DNA of 64,000 bases from Sphaerisporangium corydalis (GCF_025506355.1 NZ_JANZYP010000026.1:40237-104236); one strand, 5' to 3'; positions 24,554 through 33,804 are shown, counted from the stretch's first letter. A program made the numbers and translations. Notes: generated by a model from the sequence alone, not told the origin.

Positions 24554-26758
24554 GTGAGATGGCCGGAAGGGCTGGACGGGCTGTGCTACGGGGGCGACTA
24601 CAACCCCGAGCAGTGGCCGGAGGAGGTCTGGCACGAGGACGTCGCGCTCATGCGCGAGGCCGGGGTCACCCTGGTCACGGTCGGCGTCTTCTCCTGGGCG
24701 AGCCTGGAACCCGCGCCCGGCCGCCTCACCTTCGACCGGCTCGACCGCGTGCTCGGCCTGCTGGACGCGGGCGGCGTCCGGGTCGCCCTGGCCACCCCCA
24801 CCGCCTCACCCCCGCCGTGGTTCGGCCTCGCCCACCCCGACGCGCTGCCCGTGTCCGCCGACGGCACCCGCCTGACGCACGGCAGCCGCGACACCTACTG
24901 CGTGTGCGCCCCGGCGTACCAGGAGGCGTCGGCGCGGATCGTACGGGCGCTCGCCGAGCGCTACCGCGACCACCCCGCCCTGGCCATGTGGCACGTCCAC
25001 AACGAGTACGGCACCTGGTGCCACTGCGACCACGCGGCGGCGGCGTTCCGCGCCTGGCTGCGGGCGCGGCACGGCTCACTGGACGCGCTCAACGACGCGT
25101 GGACCACCGCGTTCTGGGGCCAGGGCTACGGCGCGTGGGAGGAGGTCATGCCGCCCCGCGCCACGCAGTACCTCCCGAACCCCTCGCAGGCGCTCGACTT
25201 CCGCCGGTTCCTGTCGGACGCCACACTCGGCCACTTCCGCGCCCAGAAGGCGATCCTGCGCGAGCTGACCCCCGGCGTGCCGGTGACCACGAACCTCGCC
25301 TACGGGGACTGGGTCCCGGTGAACCCCTGGGAATGGGCGGGCGAGGTCGACCTGATCGCCGTCGACCACTATCCGCCGGACCGCGAGCACGCGGCCGAGC
25401 ACGTCGCGTTCGCCGCCGACCTGGCCAGGGGGTGGGCCGGCGGGCGGCCGTGGCTGCTGATGGAACAGGCGGCCGGCATCGTCTACACCGGCCCCCGGAT
25501 GCTGCCCAAACGGCCCGGCGAGATCGCCCTGCACAGCGTCCAGCACGTGGCCCGGGGGTCGCGCGGGGCGATGTTCTTCCAGTGGCGGGCCTCCCGGGGC
25601 GGCTCCGAGCTGTGGCACGGCGGGATGGTGCCGCACGCGGGGCCCGGCGGCCGGGTCTTCCGCGAGATCCGCGACCTCGGCCGCCTGCTCCCCCGCCTCG
25701 CCGAGGTGCCCGGCGAGGCCCGGGTCGTGGCCGGGGTGGCGATCCTGTGGGACCCGGAATGCTGGTGGGCGCTGTCCGCGCCCGCGTTCCCCTCGTCCGA
25801 GGTGTCGTATCTGGAGGAGGTACGGCAGGCGCACCGGGTGCTGTGGCGCGGCGGCGTCACCACCGACTTCGCGCGCCCGTCCGGCGACCTCTCCGCCTAC
25901 CGGGCGGTGCTGGTCCCGAGCCTCTACCTGATCTCCGACGCCGACGCCGGGAACCTCGCCGCGTACGTCGAGCGGGGCGGGACGCTGGTCGTCTCGTTCT
26001 TCAGCGGCGTCGCCGACGAGCACGCGCGGGTGCGGCTCGGCGGGTACCCGGGCGCGCTCCGCGACCTCCTCGGCATCCGCGTCGAGGAGTTCCTCCCCCT
26101 GGACGCCCCCGCGCCGATCCTTTTGGACTTCGCGCTGGACGACGCTCTGGACGTCGCCGTCCCCGACTCGGCCGCTGTCGCCGTCGCGAGCGGGACCGGT
26201 ACCGGTTCGGGGGCCGACGGGCGTACGGGCGGGGGGCGTGGCCTGGTGGAGGGGACGCTCTGGAGTGAGCGCGTCGAGGCGCTCGGGGCGACGGTGCTCG
26301 CGCGCTACGAGAGAGGCGTCCTGGACGGCCTGCCCGCCGTCACCCGGCACCGGCACGGCGCGGGCCAGGCGTTCTACCTGTCCACCCACCTGGACGACGC
26401 CGCCTATGCCACCGTCCTGTCCCGCACGGGCGCCCTGCCGTCCTCGGACGTTCTGGCGGGCGGCGATGCCGAGCCCGGCGCAGGTGGCCTGGCCGGTGGC
26501 GGCGCGCTTGTGCCCGCCGGGCTGGAGCTGGTATGGCGCGGCGAGGAGGGGGCGGGCTGGCTGTTCGCCCTCAACCACACGGCCGCCGAGCAGACCGTGA
26601 CGGTCAGCGGCACGGACCTGGTCACCGGCCTGCCGACCGGCGGCGCCCTGCGACTGGCCCCCGGCGGCTTCGCCGTGATCCGCGCCCACGTCGCCGGTGC
26701 GACCGCAGGCCCCGCCCGGCGTTCCGGTGACGAGGCGTCGCGGAGTGCAACCGCCTGA
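24554..26758 (+). CDS. GH42 beta-galactosidase
   Basis: A 734-residue family 42 beta-galactosidase. It begins with the family hallmark YGGDYNPEQWPEEVW. The predicted acid/base is Glu151 in HNEYG and the nucleophile Glu304 in LLMEQAAG. Cys116, Cys118, Cys156 and Cys158 lie where GH42 enzymes hold a zinc ion. The C-terminal part carries the trimerisation-like domain and a Gly/Thr-rich insertion near residue 555. No signal peptide. GTG start at 24554. Divergent from the alpha-xylosidase operon and under the same operator type; with it, the enzyme would remove galactose from xyloglucan side chains (inference). Confidence 0.92.
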   Translation: MRWPEGLDGLCYGGDYNPEQWPEEVWHEDVALMREAGVTLVTVGVFSWASLEPAPGRLTFDRLDRVLGLLDAGGVRVALATPTASPPPWFGLAHPDALPVSADGTRLTHGSRDTYCVCAPAYQEASARIVRALAERYRDHPALAMWHVHNEYGTWCHCDHAAAAFRAWLRARHGSLDALNDAWTTAFWGQGYGAWEEVMPPRATQYLPNPSQALDFRRFLSDATLGHFRAQKAILRELTPGVPVTTNLAYGDWVPVNPWEWAGEVDLIAVDHYPPDREHAAEHVAFAADLARGWAGGRPWLLMEQAAGIVYTGPRMLPKRPGEIALHSVQHVARGSRGAMFFQWRASRGGSELWHGGMVPHAGPGGRVFREIRDLGRLLPRLAEVPGEARVVAGVAILWDPECWWALSAPAFPSSEVSYLEEVRQAHRVLWRGGVTTDFARPSGDLSAYRAVLVPSLYLISDADAGNLAAYVERGGTLVVSFFSGVADEHARVRLGGYPGALRDLLGIRVEEFLPLDAPAPILLDFALDDALDVAVPDSAAVAVASGTGTGSGADGRTGGGRGLVEGTLWSERVEALGATVLARYERGVLDGLPAVTRHRHGAGQAFYLSTHLDDAAYATVLSRTGALPSSDVLAGGDAEPGAGGLAGGGALVPAGLELVWRGEEGAGWLFALNHTAAEQTVTVSGTDLVTGLPTGGALRLAPGGFAVIRAHVAGATAGPARRSGDEASRSATA

Positions 26759-26827
26759 CAAGAGGACGTCAAGCGGCCGGAGCCATAGTCTCCTCAGGAA
26801 CTCGATCCTCGACCGGAGGAGACAGCG

Positions 26828-26929
26828 ATGAGACGCATCAGGATCGCCCGGCCCCGCGCGGGCCGCCGGACAGGCACGGCATTCTCCCTGGACCTGCGCT
26901 CCCCCTCGGGTCGCACGCTCCCGTTCTAG
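26828..26929 (+). CDS. Small basic protein, 33 aa, unknown
   Basis: ATG with a strong GGAGGAG site at ideal spacing. The product starts MRRIRIARPRAGRR and ends RSPSGRTLPF; it is highly basic in its first half. No family is recognised. It lies in the 494-base gap between the GH42 and MarR genes and is followed by an AT-richer stretch and another small ORF. Confidence 0.4.
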   Translation: MRRIRIARPRAGRRTGTAFSLDLRSPSGRTLPF

Positions 26930-27000
26930 ATCTTTACAAGGGTCTTACGCCTTCATCTGTAGACATCTCACGTAACGAAATCATCACGCCGGGGGGCTCG

Positions 27001-27180
27001 ATGAAAAGGCTGACGGCGGTACCGGAGTTCGTTCCACGCCACAAAGTGCGCGACATCCGGTCGGGGCGGCGCCGGAAGCCCGCCCACGACGCCTCCGTGC
27101 CCATCGTGGTCAACCTGCAGGCGTACGCGGGGCGCAACGTCATCCGCTTCCCCCGCTCGGGCCCGACGCCCGCCGCCTGA
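27001..27180 (+). CDS. Small basic protein, 59 aa, unknown
   Basis: ATG start after a GGGGGG stretch. The product begins MKRLTAVPEFVPRH and has a mixed hydrophobic segment (VPIVVNLQAYAGRNVIRF) near the C terminus. No family is recognised. Upstream is a locally AT-rich stretch (26930-26985) that could be a promoter. The 3' end lies in an imperfect direct repeat (27156-27208 and 27215-27259), the second copy of which covers the MarR gene end. Confidence 0.4.
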   Translation: MKRLTAVPEFVPRHKVRDIRSGRRRKPAHDASVPIVVNLQAYAGRNVIRFPRSGPTPAA

Positions 27181-27252
27181 ACCGCCCGGCGGGCCCGCCG
27201 ATCAGTGGCGGCCGCTCGGGCCGACGCCTGAGCCGTTCCGAGGGCACGCCGA

Positions 27253-27723
27253 TCAGTGGTGCAGGTCGTACAGGCGCTGGAAGTGCGCGTCGAGGTCGTC
27301 GGCGAGCTTGGGGACCAGCCGGATCAGCTCCTTGCGGTCCTCCTCGGGCCAGTTGCGCAGCGCCGCGTCGAACCAGGCGCCGGTCACCCCTCGGCACCGG
27401 TCCGCCGCGTCCTCACCGATCGGAGTGAGGCGGATCAGGCTCGCGCGCCTGTCGTGCGGGTCGGCGACCCGTTCCACGTAGCCTCGGCGTTCCAGGACCG
27501 CGACGTGCCTGGTCACGTGAGGGCTCTCGACCTGGAGCTCGTCGGCGATCGCGCCGATCCGCCGGGGCTCCCCCGCCACGCGCAGCGAGCCGAGGATCTT
27601 CTCGGCGGGCCGCTCGATCTGGACCCCCGCCTCCTGGGTCAGCATGTCGTGCGTCCTCGCCCGCCCGAGCGCCCGTATGAGACGCGAGAGCGCCATGACC
27701 ACGTCGTCAAGAGCCTCGGGCAT
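27253..27723 (-). CDS. MarR family transcriptional regulator
   Basis: A 156-residue winged-helix repressor. The DNA-binding core is at residues about 45-100: RIGAIADELQVESPHVTRHVAVLERRGYVERVADPHDRRASLIRLT, with the conserved DxR wing. Divergent from an MFS exporter gene across a 15-bp perfect inverted repeat. The standard logic would be repression of the exporter and itself, relieved by a small aromatic or drug ligand. Confidence 0.92.
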   Translation of the reverse strand: MPEALDDVVMALSRLIRALGRARTHDMLTQEAGVQIERPAEKILGSLRVAGEPRRIGAIADELQVESPHVTRHVAVLERRGYVERVADPHDRRASLIRLTPIGEDAADRCRGVTGAWFDAALRNWPEEDRKELIRLVPKLADDLDAHFQRLYDLHH

Positions 27724-27742
27724 GGACCCACCTCGCTTGCTT

Positions 27743-27790
27743 ACCTAACTTAGGTATGTATCATGTCGACTCAATTACATACCTAAGTTA
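27743..27790. promoter_or_regulatory. MarR operator: 15-bp perfect inverted repeat
   Basis: TAACTTAGGTATGTA at 27746-27760 is repeated exactly in inverse at 27776-27790, spaced by 15 bp. The left arm also lies in a smaller palindrome ACCTAAcTTAGGT (27743-27755). The repeat fills the divergent gap between the MarR and MFS genes, so it should serve both promoters. Confidence 0.8.
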
Positions 27791-27804
27791 CCTAAGGAGA
27801 TGCC

Positions 27805-29223
27805 GTGCCGCTGACCGCCGCCCTCCCGGCCACCCGCCCTCCAGAAAGCCGGCGGCGTGACCGGATCGTCGTCGGCACCCTCGCCTTCGCCACCGCCACG
27901 GCCGCCCTCCAGCAAAGCGTCGTCGTCCCCCTGCTCCCCCGGCTCCAGGCGGATCTGCGCATCTCGGTGACCGCCGTGACCTGGACCCTGACCGTCAGCC
28001 TGCTCGTCGGCGCCGTCACCACTCCGCTGCTCTCGCGGTTCGGCGACATGTACGGCCGCCGCCGCATGATCATGATCGCCCTGGTGCTGCTGACGGCCGG
28101 GTCGGTGCTGAGCGCGGTGTCGTCCTCCCTGCCCGTCCTCATCGCCGGGCGGCTCCTGCAGGGCGCCTCGATCGCCCTGGTGCCGCTGTCCATCGGCGTC
28201 GTCCGCGACGTGCTCCCCCTGCGCGAACTGCCCACCGCGATCGGGGTGCTCAGCGCGACACTGGGGTTCGGTAGTGGGGGCGGCATGATCCTGGCCGGGC
28301 TGTCGGCGGGCGACTACCACGCGGCCTTCTGGACGACCGCCGCCCTGGCCGTCGTGGCGACCGTACTGGTGGCCGTCCTGGTCAAGGACGTCGTACCCGC
28401 CGTCGGGGGCCGGCCCGACCTGCCCGGGGCGATGCTGCTGACCATCGCCCTCATCGCGTCGCTGCTGGCGATCAGCCAGGGCCGGTCCTGGGGGTGGGGC
28501 TCGTGGCAGGTGCTCACCCTGATCGCGGTCTTCGCCGTCGCGTCGGTGGCGTGGGTGCTGGTGGAACGCCGGACGGCCGATCCGCTGGTCGAGATCCCCA
28601 TGCTGACCCACCGCGGAACCGTCGGGGCCACGATCGCCTCCTTCCTGCTCGGCTTCGCGTTGTTCTCCAGCATGACGGCGATCTCCCCGTTCGTTCAGGC
28701 GCCCGTCTCCACGGGGTACGGCTTCGGCGCCTCGACGCTGCAGGTCGGGTTCTACCTGCTTCCCACGACCCTGCTGATGCTGGTCGTCTCGCTGTTCGCC
28801 GGGCGGCTGATGCGCCGGTTCCCCGCCGCCTCGCTCGTCACCGTCGGCGCCGTGCTGGTCGCGCTGGCCGACGTGTGGTTCCTGGTCTCGCACACCCGCC
28901 ACGCGGACGCGTACGTCATGACCACCCTGCTCGGCGCCGGGGTCGGCCTCGGGTACGCCGCGCTCGGCACCATGGCCGTCGAGCACGTCGACCAGGGCAA
29001 GACCTCGGTCGCCAGCGGCGTCAACGTCCTGGTCCGGATGATCGGCGCCAGCGTGGCCGGTTCTGTGGTGGGCGCCGTGCTCGGCGGCCACACCTCCGGC
29101 GGCGCGTTCCCCTCGGTCCAGGGCTACCTCTCCTGCTTCGCGCTGGCGGCCGTCGTCGCCGGGCTCGCCGCCGTCTCGGCCGCCACGTTCGGCGTCATGA
29201 ACCGGCGCCTCGGCCGGGCCTGA
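27805..29223 (+). CDS. MFS exporter, DHA2-like
   Basis: A 472-residue transporter with repeated hydrophobic helices. Motif A reads GDMYGRRRMI; QLQGASIALVPL-like helix-4 and GFGSGGGMILAG helix-5 (motif C) features mark an antiporter. GTG start at 27805 with AAGGAGA just upstream; an ATG at 27800 reads into an early stop. Controlled by the divergent MarR gene. Its last 29 bases overlap the end of the convergent MFS gene. Confidence 0.9.
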   Translation: MPLTAALPATRPPESRRRDRIVVGTLAFATATAALQQSVVVPLLPRLQADLRISVTAVTWTLTVSLLVGAVTTPLLSRFGDMYGRRRMIMIALVLLTAGSVLSAVSSSLPVLIAGRLLQGASIALVPLSIGVVRDVLPLRELPTAIGVLSATLGFGSGGGMILAGLSAGDYHAAFWTTAALAVVATVLVAVLVKDVVPAVGGRPDLPGAMLLTIALIASLLAISQGRSWGWGSWQVLTLIAVFAVASVAWVLVERRTADPLVEIPMLTHRGTVGATIASFLLGFALFSSMTAISPFVQAPVSTGYGFGASTLQVGFYLLPTTLLMLVVSLFAGRLMRRFPAASLVTVGAVLVALADVWFLVSHTRHADAYVMTTLLGAGVGLGYAALGTMAVEHVDQGKTSVASGVNVLVRMIGASVAGSVVGAVLGGHTSGGAFPSVQGYLSCFALAAVVAGLAAVSAATFGVMNRRLGRA

Positions 29224-30610
29224 CCGCCGCCTTAGGAGCCTTAGGAGCCTTTGGGGCCCTTGGAGCCCTTTGGGCCCCGCCGCCCGTGAAGGCCCATCCG
29301 ATCGCCGGCGCCGCGAGCAGGACCAGGCCGGCGGCCAGGAAGAGCGCGGCCGACGTGCCGTCCCCCGTCGTCCCTTTCGCGACCACCCCCATGACCGCGA
29401 CGCCCAGGGTCGCGCCCACCTGCCGTACGGCGTTGAGCACGCCACCGGCCGTACCGGCCAGGCCAGGAGGCGCCGCCGACACCACCCCGGCCACCAGCGC
29501 GGGCAGGCAGCACGACAGCCCGAACCCCATGAGCGCCAGCCCGCAGACCAGCAGCGGCCCGAGACCGGAGGCCGCCCGGACGGCGGCCCCCGAGGCCACC
29601 AGCCCGGCGAACAGCAGGACCAGCCCGGCGGCCACGGAGGGCCGGGGACCGAACCTCGCCACGACGCGGCCGGTGACCAGCGCGTTGAAGGTCATCGGGA
29701 CGGTCAGCGGGAGGAAGGCGAGCCCCGTCTCCAGCGGGGTGAGCCGCCCCGCGCCCTGGAGCAGCAGCGTGATCACGAACAAGGCACCGGCGAACGCGAA
29801 GTTGACCACCGCGCCCGTGGCGAGGCCCGGCCCGGTGGCCCTGAGCAGGCCGCCCGGCAGGGCGGGGGCCGAACCGCGCCGCTCCCGCCACACGAGCAGC
29901 GCCAGGACCACGGCCGAGGCGACCAGGGGCGGCAGGCTGACCTCGGTGGCGGCGTCGGCGAGCAGGGCCAGGAACGCGCAGGCGGCGGCCTGGACCGGCC
30001 AGTCGATCCGGGTGCGCCCCGCCGGCGAGGTCAGGCCCCGGGTGACCAGGACCCCGGCGGCGGCGAGCAGGGGGTTGACCAGGAAGACCGCGCGCCAGCC
30101 GTACAGGCCGGTGAGCAGGCCGCCGGCGAGCGGGCCCGCGGCCAGGGCGGTCCCGCTGACCGCCGCCCACACGCCCATCGCTCGGGCGCGCCCGGCGGGG
30201 TCGGGGTACAACTGGGCGATCAGCCCGAGCGAACCGGACAGGCAGAGCGCACCGGCGACCCCGAGCAGGGCCCTCAGCACCACGAGGACCCCAAGGCCGG
30301 GGGCCAGCGCGCACAGCAGTGAGACGGCGCCGAACGCCACGATCCCGGCGCGGAAGACGCGGGCCGCGCCGTAACGGTCCGACACCGCCCCGCTGGTCAG
30401 CAGGGACGCGGCGAACGCGACGGTGTATCCGTTCACCGCCCACTGCTGCCCGGCGAACGACCCGCCGAGCGAGGCGCGCAGATCGGGAAGCGCGACCGTC
30501 AGGACGGTGGTGTCGAGCAGGACGAGGAAGTAGGCGAGCGAGAGCCCGACGAGGGTCTTCGGCGAGGTCCGTGACCCGGTGAGGGTGTTCGAGAAGGTCC
30601 GTGAAAGCAC
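29195..30610 (-). CDS. MFS exporter, DHA2-like, with Ala-Pro-Lys tail
   Basis: A 471-residue exporter with DTTVLTVALPDL in helix 1, SDRYGAARVF as motif A and QWAVNGYTVAFAASLLTSG between. The GTG at 30610 is chosen because GGGGAGAG lies at proper spacing; the longer reading from 30661 begins with an unlikely Gly run. The C terminus is low-complexity (repeats of APK/APR), encoded by near-identical GGAGCCTTA-type units, and overlaps the convergent MFS gene. Divergent from a LysR gene that is the probable regulator. Confidence 0.9.
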   Translation of the reverse strand: MLSRTFSNTLTGSRTSPKTLVGLSLAYFLVLLDTTVLTVALPDLRASLGGSFAGQQWAVNGYTVAFAASLLTSGAVSDRYGAARVFRAGIVAFGAVSLLCALAPGLGVLVVLRALLGVAGALCLSGSLGLIAQLYPDPAGRARAMGVWAAVSGTALAAGPLAGGLLTGLYGWRAVFLVNPLLAAAGVLVTRGLTSPAGRTRIDWPVQAAACAFLALLADAATEVSLPPLVASAVVLALLVWRERRGSAPALPGGLLRATGPGLATGAVVNFAFAGALFVITLLLQGAGRLTPLETGLAFLPLTVPMTFNALVTGRVVARFGPRPSVAAGLVLLFAGLVASGAAVRAASGLGPLLVCGLALMGFGLSCCLPALVAGVVSAAPPGLAGTAGGVLNAVRQVGATLGVAVMGVVAKGTTGDGTSAALFLAAGLVLLAAPAIGWAFTGGGAQRAPRAPKAPKAPKAAVRPGRGAGS

Positions 30611-30649
30611 GCCGCGAACTCTCCCCGCTCCACCGCCCCCACCCAACAG

Positions 30650-30682
30650 GCCGAACCGCACCCCCCATTCGGCAAAGCCGAA
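30650..30682. promoter_or_regulatory. Putative LysR binding site
   Basis: An inverted repeat TTCGGC-AAA-GCCGAA (30668-30682), with another GCCGAA half-site about 10 bases to the left, lies in the divergent gap between the MFS and LysR genes. Size and position fit a LysR-type activation/recognition site. Confidence 0.5.
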
Positions 30683-30726
30683 CGCCCCTGGTCCGCCGCG
30701 CCCGGGAGGATCGTAGGCTCGGGGGC

Positions 30727-31554
30727 GTGGAGTTGCGGCAGTTGCGGGGGTTCGTGGCGGTCGCCGGGTGTGGCACGGTCACCGAGGGCGCCCATTCGCT
30801 CGGCCTGGCGCCCGCGTCGGTGTCGGAGCAGATCCGCCGGCTGGAGGACTCGCTCGGGGTCAGGCTGTTCGACCGCACCCCGTCCGGCATGCGGCTCACC
30901 GGGCACGGCCGCGCCTTCCTGCCCGAGGCGCGCGGCCTGCTCGACCACGCGGACGCCGTGCGCGGGTCGGTGCGGGGGCACCCCCGGACCGTGCGGGTCG
31001 GGACGCTCGAAACGCTCGTGGCGACCCACGTGCCGGGCATCGTCCGGCGGCTGGCGGACCGGCGGCCCGACATCGGGCTCGACGTGCACGCACTCCCCCG
31101 GCGGCGGCTGCTCGACGAGGTGGCGCGCGGCGGCCTGGACGCCGGGCTGCTCCTGGACGCGGGCGCCGAGATCGGCTCGCTCGGGTTCGACCCGCCGTCC
31201 GGGCTGGAGTTCCTCGACGTCGGCGAGGTCGGGCTGACGCTGGTGGCCGCGCCGGGCGGCTCGACGGAGACCCTGCTGGTCACCGAGGGCGCCTGCTCGT
31301 TCAGGATGGCGGCCGACCAGGTGCTCGGCGACCACGCCGTGCGCAGGGAGTTCTCAGGCGTGAGCACCGTACGGGCGTGGGCGCGGCAGGGTCTCGGCAT
31401 GGCCCTGCTGCCGGACTTCGCCGTGGCGGAGGACCTCGCCTCCGGCGCCCTGGTCGACCTCGCGTTCCCGGCCCCGACGCTCGCGCTCCGCCTGGTATGG
31501 CAGTCCGGCCGCGAACCCCACCTCCGCGACGTCCTGTACGCCATGAGCGCCTGA
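30727..31554 (+). CDS. LysR family transcriptional regulator
   Basis: A 275-residue regulator: HTH at residues 1-60 (MELRQLRGFVAVAGCGTVTEGAHSLGLAP, then VSEQIRRLEDSLGVRLFDRT) and a co-inducer domain behind it. GTG at 30727. The upstream in-frame extension to 30601 has no ribosome site and overlaps the divergent MFS promoter, so it is rejected. Likely controls the divergent exporter. Confidence 0.9.
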   Translation: MELRQLRGFVAVAGCGTVTEGAHSLGLAPASVSEQIRRLEDSLGVRLFDRTPSGMRLTGHGRAFLPEARGLLDHADAVRGSVRGHPRTVRVGTLETLVATHVPGIVRRLADRRPDIGLDVHALPRRRLLDEVARGGLDAGLLLDAGAEIGSLGFDPPSGLEFLDVGEVGLTLVAAPGGSTETLLVTEGACSFRMAADQVLGDHAVRREFSGVSTVRAWARQGLGMALLPDFAVAEDLASGALVDLAFPAPTLALRLVWQSGREPHLRDVLYAMSA

Positions 31555-31660
31555 CCCCCACCCCGCCACCAGACGAAACCGGTCACGACGGAACGGGACG
31601 CCTTCCGACGGAACGGCCGCGGGGGACGTCGTCAGGTGGCGGTGGTCATGGTGGGCGCCG

Positions 31661-32470
31661 TCAGGTGGTGGTGGTCGTGGTGGGGCGGGCGAGGGCTTCG
31701 GTGGTGAAGTCCTCGGGGTACGGGGAGCGGGCGAGGGCCTCGGCGGGCGGGAGGGCGCCGGTGGCGACCGCCCGGCACAGTGCCGCCACCTCGGCCAGCT
31801 CGGCCCGCTGGCGGGTCACGAACGCGGCGTCCACCGGCTCGCCGTGCCCGGGGACCACCGTGCGCGCCCCGAGGGCGAGGACCAGGTCGAGCGCGGACGG
31901 CCACGCCTGCGGGAAGGCGTCCCCGAACGACGGCGGCGCGCCCTCCTCCACCAGGTCCCCGGCGAACACCAGCCCGCTGTCGGGGACGTGGACCACCAGG
32001 TCGTGATCGGTGTGCCCCGGCCCAGGATGGACCAGCCGTACGAGACGGCCGCCGAGGTCGAGCTCGGCGGTGCCCGTGACGGTCCGGCCGGGCGGCACGA
32101 TACGCGCCGCCGCGATGCGCTCGGCGGCCTCCGGCCTGCCCTCCCTGCGGTAGTGCTCCGCCCAGGTGGCCCTCTGCGCCTCGCCCGTGCCGGCCAGCGC
32201 GGCCCGGCAGCCGGGATGGCCGAAGACCGGGCGGTGCCCGAACGCGGCCGTGCCGAAGGCGTGGTCGAAGTGCGCGTGCGTGACCACCACCGACCAGGGC
32301 AGGCCGGTCAGCTCCCGCACGGCCTTCGCGAACGCCGCGCCCTGCGTCTCGTCGGCGCCGGTGTCCACGACCAGGCAGGCGCGGTCGCCGGCCACCAGGC
32401 CGAGGGAGAGGTCCAGTTCGGCGTGCCGCCGCACCCAGGCCCGGTCACCGACCTCCACCCACCGGCCCAC
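31661..32470 (-). CDS. MBL-fold metallo-hydrolase
   Basis: A 269-residue metallo-beta-lactamase-fold protein. The zinc motif THAHFDHAFG (HxHxDH) is present, with HPGPGHTDHDLVVHVP and VVPGHGEPVD supplying later metal ligands. Activity could be lactonase, thioesterase or beta-lactamase-like hydrolysis; sequence alone does not decide. GTG at 32470 follows GGAGGTGG. It ends in a run of threonines. It lies 91 bases behind the epoxide-hydrolase-like gene on the same strand. Confidence 0.85.
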   Translation of the reverse strand: MGRWVEVGDRAWVRRHAELDLSLGLVAGDRACLVVDTGADETQGAAFAKAVRELTGLPWSVVVTHAHFDHAFGTAAFGHRPVFGHPGCRAALAGTGEAQRATWAEHYRREGRPEAAERIAAARIVPPGRTVTGTAELDLGGRLVRLVHPGPGHTDHDLVVHVPDSGLVFAGDLVEEGAPPSFGDAFPQAWPSALDLVLALGARTVVPGHGEPVDAAFVTRQRAELAEVAALCRAVATGALPPAEALARSPYPEDFTTEALARPTTTTTT

Positions 32471-32561
32471 CCGCCACCTCCGCTCACGCCGCCCGGCCCA
32501 AGTGTAATGATCCCCGCCCGGCCCCCGACGGTCTCGTATTGCGCGGGCGCGGGGCCCTCTT

Positions 32562-33743
32562 TCAGCGGTGGCGGCGGAAGAAGGCGCGTACGTCGCCGGT
32601 GTACAGGGTGGGGACCTCCATCGCGGGGAAGTGGCCGCCGCGGTCGAACTCCGACCAGTGCTCGGCCGTGCCGTCCGGGTCGACCAGGGAGCGGATGCCG
32701 TCGTCGGCCGCGAACACCGCGTACCCGGTCGGCCGGGGCGCCGGCGGCGGCCCAAAGTCCTCGCCGCCGGACCGCGACACGAACTCCCTGAACGCCCGCA
32801 TGCCCTCGTACACGAAGTTGGCCGAGGAGGCGCCCGCTCCGGCGAACCAGTAGACGCTGACGTTGGTGAGCAGCTGGTCGCGGTCGATCGCGTCGTCGGG
32901 CAGTTCGGCGGCGGGGTCGGTCCACTCCCGGTACTTCTCGGTGATCCACGCGAGCTGCCCCACGGGCGAGTCGTTCAGGGAGTACGCGAGGGTCTGCGGC
33001 CGGGTGGCCTGGAGGTGGAGATAGCCGAGCCCGCTCGCCTGGAACTCGTTGAACCGGGCGGCCCGCGCCTGGTCGGCCTCGCCGAGGCCGTCCGGGTCCA
33101 CCGGGGGCCCGAACGGGTACTGCCCGGGGCCGTTGACGTGGACGGCGACGACGCGTTCTGGCTCGATCGCCCCGAGCATCCCCGCCACCCCCGCCCCCAC
33201 GTCACCCGCCTGGAGGCCGTACCGCTCGTATCCGAGGCGGCGCGTCAGCTCGGCGAACGCCTGGGCGACGCGGAAGAGGTTCCCCCACCCCGTCTCGGTC
33301 ATCGTGGAGAACCCGAAGCCGGGCAGCGAGGGGATCACCAGGTGGAACGCGTCCGCCGGGTCGCCGCCGTGCGCCGCCGGGTCGGTCAGCGGGCCGATGA
33401 CCTTGAGGAAGTCGACGAACGAGCCCGGCCACCCATGGGTGAGCACCAACGGCAGCGCGTCCGGCTCGGGCGACCTGACGTGCAGGAAGTGGATGTCCTG
33501 GCCGTCGATGGCGGTGGTGAACTGCGGGATCTCGTTGAGGGCGGCCTCCTGGGCCCGCCAGTCGAACTCGGTCCGCCAGTACCCGGCCAGCTCCCTCAGG
33601 TAGGCGCCGGGCACGCCGCGGGTCCACCCGATGCCGGGCAATTCGGCCGGCCAGCGGGTGCGGGCCAGCCGGTCGCGCAGATCGTCGAGCGCGTCCTGGG
33701 GGATGTCAATGCGAAACGGGCGGATCTTGGTGTCATCGCTCAT
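32562..33743 (-). CDS. Epoxide hydrolase (EHN domain, alpha/beta fold)
   Basis: A 393-residue microsomal-type epoxide hydrolase. The N-terminal EHN domain starts [26 protein letters not shown]. The alpha/beta-hydrolase core shows the oxyanion motif HGWPGSF, the predicted nucleophile Asp in QAGDVGAGV near residue 180, and a C-terminal GHFPAMEVP that carries the catalytic His. It would convert epoxides to diols. Divergent from a WYL-domain regulator 61 bases away, which probably controls it. Confidence 0.9.
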   Translation of the reverse strand: MSDDTKIRPFRIDIPQDALDDLRDRLARTRWPAELPGIGWTRGVPGAYLRELAGYWRTEFDWRAQEAALNEIPQFTTAIDGQDIHFLHVRSPEPDALPLVLTHGWPGSFVDFLKVIGPLTDPAAHGGDPADAFHLVIPSLPGFGFSTMTETGWGNLFRVAQAFAELTRRLGYERYGLQAGDVGAGVAGMLGAIEPERVVAVHVNGPGQYPFGPPVDPDGLGEADQARAARFNEFQASGLGYLHLQATRPQTLAYSLNDSPVGQLAWITEKYREWTDPAAELPDDAIDRDQLLTNVSVYWFAGAGASSANFVYEGMRAFREFVSRSGGEDFGPPPAPRPTGYAVFAADDGIRSLVDPDGTAEHWSEFDRGGHFPAMEVPTLYTGDVRAFFRRHR

Positions 33744-33804
33744 GGGGGGAAGCTAGAAGCCATCGCGGAAAGGTTCCTTCCGCGTTCGGCGCGAGAATGA
33801 CGGC

